Shown: positions 58,881-64,000 of the stretch, in pieces | How the letters are laid out: each line of letters begins with the position of its first letter | Position numbering within the stretch: position 1 is the stretch's first letter | Origin: Pseudomonadota bacterium | GTDB taxonomy: Bacteria > Pseudomonadota > Alphaproteobacteria > Rhizobiales > Hyphomicrobiaceae | Direction of reading: 5' to 3' | Length of the DNA: 64,000 nucleotides | Assembly: GCA_023423275.1 (NCBI GenBank) | Contig: JAFAFW010000109.1 | Location: forward strand, 1 to 64,000 | Position numbers and translations under genes: made by a program | Notes under the pieces: generated by a model | The model's input: only the letters and a program-made list of their open reading frames with translations | What the model was told of the DNA's origin: nothing | The model's database searches: none

Positions 58881-59870
58881 ATGGCCCAAGCTTTGCGCCG
58901 TGACTTTGAAACCGACCCCGCCAGGCATCCATCGGGCGAAGCGCCGCTCGACGCTTATTCGCGTGTCGTGGCCACTGTCGCCGATCGTGTCGGACCGGCT
59001 GTTGTGCGTGTCGAGCAGATTGCAGATGGCCGCCGTGGCGGCGTCGGCTCGGGTGTGGTGATTGCGGGCGACGGCCTCGTGCTGACCAACAGTCACGTCG
59101 TTGGCGGCGCCAAACGCTTGAAGCTGGTCTTCGCTGAGGGCGGCGATGCGGAAGCACGTCTGCTGGGGGACGACCCGGATACCGATCTCGCCTTGCTGCG
59201 CGCGGAGCTGCCGAACCGCACTCCGGCTGCAATTCTGGGCGATTCCAAGTCCTTGCGGCGCGGCCACCTCGTCGTCGCGATCGGCAATCCGCTTGGTTTC
59301 GAGTCGACCGTGACAGCAGGCGTTGTTTCCGCTCTGGGGCGTTCTCTGCGAGGTCGCGGCGGGCGGCTCATCGACGACGTCATCCAGACCGATGCCGCGC
59401 TCAATCCCGGCAATTCGGGCGGACCACTGGTATCCGCCAATGGCGAGGTGGTGGGCATCAACACCGCCATGATCAGCGGTGCGCAGGGCATCTGCTTTGC
59501 GGTGGCGAGCAACACGGCCGTGTTTGTCGTGACTGAATTCATCGCCCACGGACGCGTGCGGCGGGCTTATATCGGCATTGCCGGACAAACCGTTCCACTG
59601 CCGCGACGGATCGCACTGGCGCTCCAGGCCGGTCCCCGAGCCGTCCGGGTCGGCGAGATCAGCCCCGACGGACCGGCCGCTGCGGCCGGCGTCCGCGAAG
59701 GCGATATCATTCTGTCGCTGGACGGCGCGGCTGTCACAGGCACGGACGATCTGATCCGGCTGCTGGGCGCGGGCCAGATCGGACAGGAGCTGACGCTCGA
59801 GGTCTTGCGCGACGGCAAGGTCGACAAAGTCGCCGTGCGCGCCGTGGAGCGCAGTCGCCAGGCGGCGTGA
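58881..59870 (+). CDS. S1C-family serine protease (HtrA/Deg-like) without signal peptide
   Basis: A 329-residue trypsin-fold protease with one PDZ domain. The triad is His72 in VLTNSHVVGG, Asp102 in DPDTDLALLR and Ser179 in NPGNSGGPLV; the PDZ has GPAAAAGVREGDIILSLDG. The first 25 residues (MAQALRRDFETDPARHPSGE) are hydrophilic, so there is no signal peptide or membrane anchor as in DegP, DegQ or DegS, and it should act in the cytoplasm unless the true start lies upstream. The ATG at 58881 follows GGAGAGAGAG, so this start is well supported. It lies 46 bases before rarA. Confidence 0.85.
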   Translation: MAQALRRDFETDPARHPSGEAPLDAYSRVVATVADRVGPAVVRVEQIADGRRGGVGSGVVIAGDGLVLTNSHVVGGAKRLKLVFAEGGDAEARLLGDDPDTDLALLRAELPNRTPAAILGDSKSLRRGHLVVAIGNPLGFESTVTAGVVSALGRSLRGRGGRLIDDVIQTDAALNPGNSGGPLVSANGEVVGINTAMISGAQGICFAVASNTAVFVVTEFIAHGRVRRAYIGIAGQTVPLPRRIALALQAGPRAVRVGEISPDGPAAAAGVREGDIILSLDGAAVTGTDDLIRLLGAGQIGQELTLEVLRDGKVDKVAVRAVERSRQAA

Positions 59871-59916
59871 CGGTCTCGACAGCGCCGCGAGAGGCGGATA
59901 GGACAATAGCCTTGCG

Positions 59917-61239
59917 ATGGACAATCTGTTTCAAGCTGCCGGACTAGAGAAGCGCGCGCCGCGGCCGCTGGCTGACCGCCTGAGGCCGCAGCGGCTTGGG
60001 GACGTGGTCGGGCAGGACCATCTCGTCGGCCCGGAAGGCACGCTGACACGCATGGTCACCTCCGGGCGGCTCCAGAGCATGGTGCTATGGGGACCGCCGG
60101 GTTGCGGCAAGACAACCGTCGCCCGCCTTCTCGCGCATGAGACCGATCTGGAATTTCAGCAGCTCTCCGCCATCTTCTCGGGCGTACAGGATCTTCGCAA
60201 GGCCTTCGACCGCGCCAAGACGCTGCGCCAGACCGGCAAGGGCACGCTGCTGTTCATCGACGAGATCCATCGCTTCAACCGGTCGCAGCAGGATAGCTTC
60301 CTCCCCTACATGGAGGACGGCACGATCACGCTGGTCGGCGCGACCACCGAGAACCCGTCATTCGAACTCAACGCTGCCGTGCTGTCCCGCGCCGCCGTTC
60401 TGGTTTTCCACCGGCTCGGCGAAGATGCGCTGTCGGATCTCATGGCGCGCGCCGAAAAGGAGGACGGCCGGCCGCTTCCTCTCGAACCGGAAGCGCGTAC
60501 GGCTCTTCTCGCGATGGCGGATGGCGATGGCCGGTCGATACTCAATCTCGCCGAAGAGGTCTTTGCAGCGGTCCCGACCGGTGCGAAACCCCTCAGCCGC
60601 GATGCGCTGACAAAACTCGTCCAGCGCCGCGCTCCGCTGTACGACAAATCCCGCGACGGACACTACAATCTGATCAGCGCGCTGCATAAGGCTGTCCGCG
60701 GGTCCGATCCGGATGCCGCCCTTTACTGGCTCGCGAGGATGCTCGATGGCGGCGAGGATCGTCTCTACCTCGCCCGACGGCTCGTGCGCATGGCGATTGA
60801 GGATATCGGCCTCGCTGACCCGCAGGCGCTGGTCCAGGCGCTGGCCGCCAAGGATGTCTTCGATTTTCTCGGCAGCCCGGAAGGAGAATTAGCCCTCGCG
60901 CAGGCGACTATCTATCTCGCGGTCGCGCCGAAATCGAACGGGGCATACGTGGCCTACAAGGCGGCCATGCGCGCCGCCAAAGACAGCGGCAGTCTCAGCC
61001 CGCCCAAGCATATCCTCAACGCACCGACGCGCCTGATGGCCGACGAAGGCTACGGCGCTGGCTATGACTACGATCACGACACCGAGGAAGGCTTTTCCGG
61101 CCAGGATTATTTTCCCGAGGAAATGGGCCGAAAGCAGTTCTACGATCCACCGGAACGTGGTTTCGAACGAGACGTGCGCAAGCGGCTCGCCTATTGGGCG
61201 GAGCTGCGCCGCAAGAAGCAGGGGCGGAGCGGGGCATGA
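59917..61239 (+). CDS. rarA: Replication-associated recombination protein A (RarA/MgsA)
   Basis: A 440-residue AAA+ ATPase of the clamp-loader-like RarA family, acting at stalled replication forks. Walker A is GPPGCGKTTVARLLAHE (59-75), Walker B LLFIDEIHRFNRSQQDSFL, sensor 1 LVGATTENPSFELNAAVLS. The C-terminal tetramer domain has KAVRGSDPDAALYWLARML and the ending GYDYDHDTEEGFSGQDYFP. Length is normal. Its stop overlaps the ATG of the next gene as ATGA. Confidence 0.94.
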   Translation: MDNLFQAAGLEKRAPRPLADRLRPQRLGDVVGQDHLVGPEGTLTRMVTSGRLQSMVLWGPPGCGKTTVARLLAHETDLEFQQLSAIFSGVQDLRKAFDRAKTLRQTGKGTLLFIDEIHRFNRSQQDSFLPYMEDGTITLVGATTENPSFELNAAVLSRAAVLVFHRLGEDALSDLMARAEKEDGRPLPLEPEARTALLAMADGDGRSILNLAEEVFAAVPTGAKPLSRDALTKLVQRRAPLYDKSRDGHYNLISALHKAVRGSDPDAALYWLARMLDGGEDRLYLARRLVRMAIEDIGLADPQALVQALAAKDVFDFLGSPEGELALAQATIYLAVAPKSNGAYVAYKAAMRAAKDSGSLSPPKHILNAPTRLMADEGYGAGYDYDHDTEEGFSGQDYFPEEMGRKQFYDPPERGFERDVRKRLAYWAELRRKKQGRSGA

Positions 61240-61973
61240 CGACGACGGCTCCGGTGCGGCGCGCAGAAATCATGATCGGCGCCATCGCACCCATGCTCGC
61301 TGGGTTGCGGCATGTCGCCGTTGGGGCGAGTTCGCCCATCCCGGGATCTGCAGCGCTGCTGGCGCGCTCATTGTCTGGCGGAAAGCTGCGCGTTTCACTG
61401 CTCGGAAGCCGCCAGCACAATCCGTTCACCGACGGCGGCCGTGAGCTGTTCGACTGCGCCGCGCAAGGCCGCATCGACGCGTTCTTTTTATCCGGCGGCC
61501 AGATCGACGGCCAGGCCAATATCAATCTCGTGGGTCTCGGCGATTATCCGCGGGGCAAGGTGCGGTTTCCGGGATCGTTCGGCTCAGCCTATCTCTATCA
61601 TCTGATCCCGCGCGTGATCCTGTTCCGTGAAGAGCATACGCCGCGGACACTCGTGCCGAAGGTGGATTTTATCAGCGCAGCCGGCACATCTCCGGAGAGC
61701 GAATATCGACCAGGCGGCCCGTATGCGCTTGTCACCGGCCTATGCACGTTCGCCTTCGACAAAGCGGCCCAACAATTCCGCCTGCAAACGGCGCATCCGG
61801 GAGTCGATGTTGCAGATGTGCGGGCGGCCACGGGGTTCGACTACGCGGAAGCCGAGGACACGCCGGTTACACCAACGCTCGACGGCGAAGCGCTCGGTCT
61901 CCTGCGCACCGAAGTCGCGCGGCAGGTTGCGGAAACGTATCCGGCGTTCGCGAGCAAGACCTGGGGCATTTGA
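61236..61973 (+). CDS. CoA-transferase family I beta-subunit-like protein
   Basis: A 245-residue protein of the CoA-transferase beta-subunit fold (IMIGAIAPMLAGLRHVAVGA, LARSLSGGKLRVSLLGSRQH, AFFLSGGQIDGQANINLVGL and PRGKVRFPGSFGSAYLYHL). The usual catalytic glutamate region (SENG-like) is not seen, and no alpha subunit is adjacent, so it may be inactive alone or work with a distant partner. The frame opens at 61194 in rarA; the ATG at 61236 overlaps the rarA stop (ATGA) and was chosen. The functional link to rarA is unclear. Confidence 0.72.
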   Translation: MTTTAPVRRAEIMIGAIAPMLAGLRHVAVGASSPIPGSAALLARSLSGGKLRVSLLGSRQHNPFTDGGRELFDCAAQGRIDAFFLSGGQIDGQANINLVGLGDYPRGKVRFPGSFGSAYLYHLIPRVILFREEHTPRTLVPKVDFISAAGTSPESEYRPGGPYALVTGLCTFAFDKAAQQFRLQTAHPGVDVADVRAATGFDYAEAEDTPVTPTLDGEALGLLRTEVARQVAETYPAFASKTWGI

Positions 61974-62031
61974 CCCGCCTCCTCGTTTCCTCCGCTCCGT
62001 GATCAACTTCTCAACATATTCCTCGCATTAA

Positions 62032-62047
62032 CTCTCCGTGGGGAGAG
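62032..62047. other. Short palindrome upstream of the lipoprotein gene
   Basis: CTCTCC-GTGG-GGAGAG (62032-62047) flanked by TTAA and CTAA lies 19 bases before the start of the lipoprotein gene. It may be a leader hairpin or operator. Confidence 0.3.
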
Positions 62048-62065
62048 CTAAAGTTCGAGGGATCG

Positions 62066-62548
62066 ATGCGTCAGTTCGCAGCTCTCCGGCGCGCGCGCCG
62101 CCATCTCCGCAACCATCGGGAATGCCACACGCCCCGCACTGCTGCCGCGAAGCTTCTCGCAAGCTTGGCGATGGCATGTCTCGTGACCGGTTGTCTTGCG
62201 CATGCGCCGCCGCCGCCACAGGAGGCGCAATCCAGGACGATACCCAAGCCGCGCGCGAGCCTGATGGCAAAGCAGCACGAGCCACAATGCCTTTACACCG
62301 AGGCTGCGAATGCTGAGCCCATGCTGCAAAAGGCAGTCGCCAAGGTCTCCGACGCGCAATCGGAAGCACTGGTCAAGCCGGTCGCCATGGCCACGAGCGA
62401 CGATGCGGCGGAACGGCGTGAGCGCGAGCGCGATTGCTTCCGCGACGCCGAGGCGCGTGTGCGCAAACAGCTCACTCAGCTTCAGGCCGCTGTGCGCACC
62501 ACGCTGCGCGCGGTCGATCAGAAAGAGGATGCTTCGCCCCACCGCTGA
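62066..62548 (+). CDS. Putative lipoprotein of unknown function
   Basis: A 160-residue protein with a hydrophobic segment and lipobox (SLAMACLVTGC, Cys43), followed by Pro-rich (AHAPPPPQEAQ) and alpha-helical regions with two further cysteines (HEPQCLYTEA and ERDCFRDAEA). The mature part after Cys43 is about 118 residues, small and charged. The ATG at 62066 follows GAGGGATCG; the unusually long basic lead before the lipobox leaves the start partly uncertain. No recognised domain. Confidence 0.65.
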   Translation: MRQFAALRRARRHLRNHRECHTPRTAAAKLLASLAMACLVTGCLAHAPPPPQEAQSRTIPKPRASLMAKQHEPQCLYTEAANAEPMLQKAVAKVSDAQSEALVKPVAMATSDDAAERRERERDCFRDAEARVRKQLTQLQAAVRTTLRAVDQKEDASPHR

Positions 62549-62658
62549 TCGACCTCAGGCACCAGCACCCAGATACGGCATCGGCCCCTTGCCTTGATGC
62601 ATCCGGTCAGGTCACAGTGCGCGCCCGACGAACGGCATCAGCACGAGGAGACATGGAT

Positions 62659-63441
62659 ATGCCAGGGTTCCCGAATCCAGCTCGCGAACGGCTTCAAAAG
62701 GGTGAGCTGGCCCTTGGCATCGGTCTACGGCAGGCGCGGACTGTCGACATCGCCGGGGCCATGCAGACCTGTGGCTTCGACTGGCTGTTCATCGATCTTG
62801 AGCACGGCGCGATGGGTCTGGATACCGCCGTGCAGATCTCGGTTGCTGCGTTGAGCGCCGGTATTTCTCCCATCGTCCGCGTGCCCAAAGGCCGTTACGA
62901 CTTGGCCACGCGCGCGCTGGACGGGGGCGCTTACGGGATCGTCGTGCCGCACGTCGACACGGCTGAAGAGGCGCGCGAAATCGCCGACCGACTCCGTTAT
63001 CCGCCCGATGGACACCGCTCAGTCACCGGCGCTCTGCCGCAGTTCGCCTTCGCCGCGATGCCGCTGGCCGAGGCCTCGGCCACGGTGAACAAGAACATGC
63101 TGACGGTCGTCATGCTGGAGACACCGGAAGCCATCGCCAACGCGGATGCAATTGCAGCCGTGCCGGGAATTGACGTGCTCCTGATCGGCACGAACGATCT
63201 GACGGCCGAAATGGGCATCCCCGGCGAACTTATGAATCCTCGGATCACGGACGCCTATAAGACGATGATCGCGGCCTGTCAGAAGCACGGCAAGTGGCCC
63301 GGCATGGGTGGCGTGTATTCGGACGAGGGACTGCGCCACTACATCGGATTGGGCGTGAAGATGATCCTGAGCGGCAGCGATCTCAGCCTGCTGATGGCCG
63401 CCAGCCGCGTCCGGACCGCCACATTGCGTGCGCTCAAATGA
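62659..63441 (+). CDS. HpcH/HpaI-family aldolase
   Basis: A 260-residue class II pyruvate-type aldolase of the HpcH/HpaI (2,4-dihydroxyhept-2-ene-1,7-dioate aldolase) family. Motifs are FDWLFIDLEHGAMGLDTAV, ISPIVRVPKGRYDLATRALD, YGIVVPHVDTAEEAREIAD, LTVVMLETPEAIANADAIA and IDVLLIGTNDLTAEMG. These enzymes cleave 4-hydroxy-2-oxo acids to pyruvate and an aldehyde. The frame is open to 62434; of two ATGs, 62659 is better spaced from GAGGAG (8 bases) than 62653 (2 bases). Its partner pathway is not in the window. Confidence 0.85.
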   Translation: MPGFPNPARERLQKGELALGIGLRQARTVDIAGAMQTCGFDWLFIDLEHGAMGLDTAVQISVAALSAGISPIVRVPKGRYDLATRALDGGAYGIVVPHVDTAEEAREIADRLRYPPDGHRSVTGALPQFAFAAMPLAEASATVNKNMLTVVMLETPEAIANADAIAAVPGIDVLLIGTNDLTAEMGIPGELMNPRITDAYKTMIAACQKHGKWPGMGGVYSDEGLRHYIGLGVKMILSGSDLSLLMAASRVRTATLRALK

Positions 63442-63474
63442 AACGCCCGCGTCAGATCCGATGCGCTGCGTGAA

Positions 63475-64000
63475 CTAGGCCTTTTCGGGATCGCGGGTGC
63501 CTTTCGGCTTTGACAGCGTCTCGATCGCGTCGGCCAGATGTTCGTCGGCGATGTTGATCGCTCCCGCGGCAACGCGGATCCGATGCGCCTCGCGCAGCAC
63601 ATCAGCGTGCGTATGCGCGGCCGGGGGCTCGAATTTATAGCTCGCGATTTCCATCAATTGACCGAGCGGATCGCGGAAATACAGCGAGTGCATGAACCCG
63701 CGATCGACTTCGCCGGAATTGGCATAGCCGCGGTCGCGCAGCCGTTTTGCCGCCTGCGTGAACGTCGCCCGGGATACCGCGAAGGCCAGATGATGCACAT
63801 TCCCGATGCCGGTCGGATTTGGCGTGGCGTCGGGCTTCCAGGACTCGCTGGTGAATACCGTGATCAGCCGACCATCGCCTGGATCGAAATAAAGATGATT
63901 CTGCGTGTGGTCGTCCAGGTTCGGCTGTTCGAATACGAACGGCATGCCGAGCACGCCCTCCCAGAAGTCGATGGACGTCTGGCGATCCGCTCCGACCAGG
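63475..64000 (-). CDS. VOC-family dioxygenase/glyoxalase-like protein, 5' end outside the window
   Basis: The C-terminal 170 or so residues of a vicinal-oxygen-chelate protein. The open frame continues to the window edge (LVGADRQTSIDFWEGVLGMP). Metal-site motifs are NVHHLAFAVSRATFTQAA and SLYFRDPLGQLMEIASYKFE; NHLYFDPGDGRLITVF is the usual first module. The family includes extradiol ring-cleaving dioxygenases and glyoxalase-like enzymes; the substrate is unknown. It is convergent with the HpcH/HpaI aldolase (33-base gap), a common pairing of aromatic or acid degradation. Confidence 0.75.
   Translation of the reverse strand, partial: LVGADRQTSIDFWEGVLGMPFVFEQPNLDDHTQNHLYFDPGDGRLITVFTSESWKPDATPNPTGIGNVHHLAFAVSRATFTQAAKRLRDRGYANSGEVDRGFMHSLYFRDPLGQLMEIASYKFEPPAAHTHADVLREAHRIRVAAGAINIADEHLADAIETLSKPKGTRDPEKA

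Noticed and set aside
1..64000. CRISPR arrays, insertion sequences, prophage genes or secretion islands
   Set aside because: No regularly spaced repeats, transposase, phage or secretion-system genes were recognised anywhere in the window.

Overview
The window is a high-GC, gene-dense stretch of bacterial chromosome with 53 protein genes, one tRNA, and no rRNA, insertion sequence, integrase or CRISPR array. The gene content points to an alphaproteobacterium of the order Hyphomicrobiales (Rhizobiales). The supporting signs are an imuA-imuB-dnaE2 mutagenesis operon behind an alphaproteobacterial LexA box (GTTC-N7-GTTC), a rhizobial-type Zur palindrome (ATGTTATAACAT), a dapF-mtaB-ftsY-yciB operon, argD-argF-hslO, a DUF1150 gene beside a small heat-shock gene with a ROSE-like leader, an NDUFA9-like protein, and a dispersed intergenic repeat carrying GGATGACA and TCCCGG blocks. 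The genus cannot be told from the sequence.

Layout. 1-4.1 kb: malonyl-CoA synthetase (5' incomplete), a 2-hydroxyacid dehydrogenase, a lactonase-type amidohydrolase and an aldo/keto reductase, which look like a small organic or sugar acid catabolic set. 4.3-9.1 kb (minus strand): a glutamine amidotransferase, an NfeD/SPFH membrane pair, ferrochelatase and a CHAD protein. 9.2-17.5 kb: thiSGE and, 5.6 kb away, thiO, separated by a divergent L-idonate/5-ketogluconate dehydrogenase pair and a 1138-residue MFS-acyltransferase-acyl-ACP synthetase fusion. 17.6-25.4 kb (minus): gamma-glutamyltransferase and the SOS mutasome operon. 25.7-29.5 kb: an L,D-transpeptidase, then an orphan znuA divergent from a zevAB-like pair across a Zur box. 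29.6-34.8 kb: FAD-linked 2-hydroxyacid dehydrogenase, EamA transporter, amidase, GFA-family protein and a MarR regulator with a candidate operator. 35-40.4 kb: the dapF-mtaB-ftsY operon followed by two different yciB paralogues, and a small methyltransferase. 40.5-47.3 kb: periplasmic sugar dehydrogenase, argD-argF-hslO with a promoter and hairpin leader, apaG and an ABC-F ATPase.

47.3-50.4 kb: a secreted cysteine-containing protein, hsp20 with a sigma32-like promoter and a candidate RNA thermometer, DUF1150, an NDUFA9-like protein, and tRNA-Leu(CAG). 50.6-53.7 kb: a three-gene two-component module (CHASE3 kinase, single-domain receiver, receiver-HisKA_2 kinase). 53.8-58.7 kb: a small secreted protein, then a TIM-barrel protein, HAD-IIB phosphatase, GlpD and an aminoethylphosphonate-type binding protein, a combination that may form an uncharacterised phosphoester pathway. 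58.9-64 kb: an HtrA-like protease without a signal peptide, rarA translationally coupled to an orphan CoA-transferase-like subunit, a lipoprotein, an HpcH/HpaI aldolase and a VOC protein cut by the window end.

Most of the genes are housekeeping or common accessory functions. The items most worth a second look are the Zur-controlled znuA/zevAB locus, the heat-shock leader, the TIM-barrel/HAD/GlpD/binding-protein cluster, and the leader of argD. All functional calls rest on reading protein motifs by eye. No database search was run.
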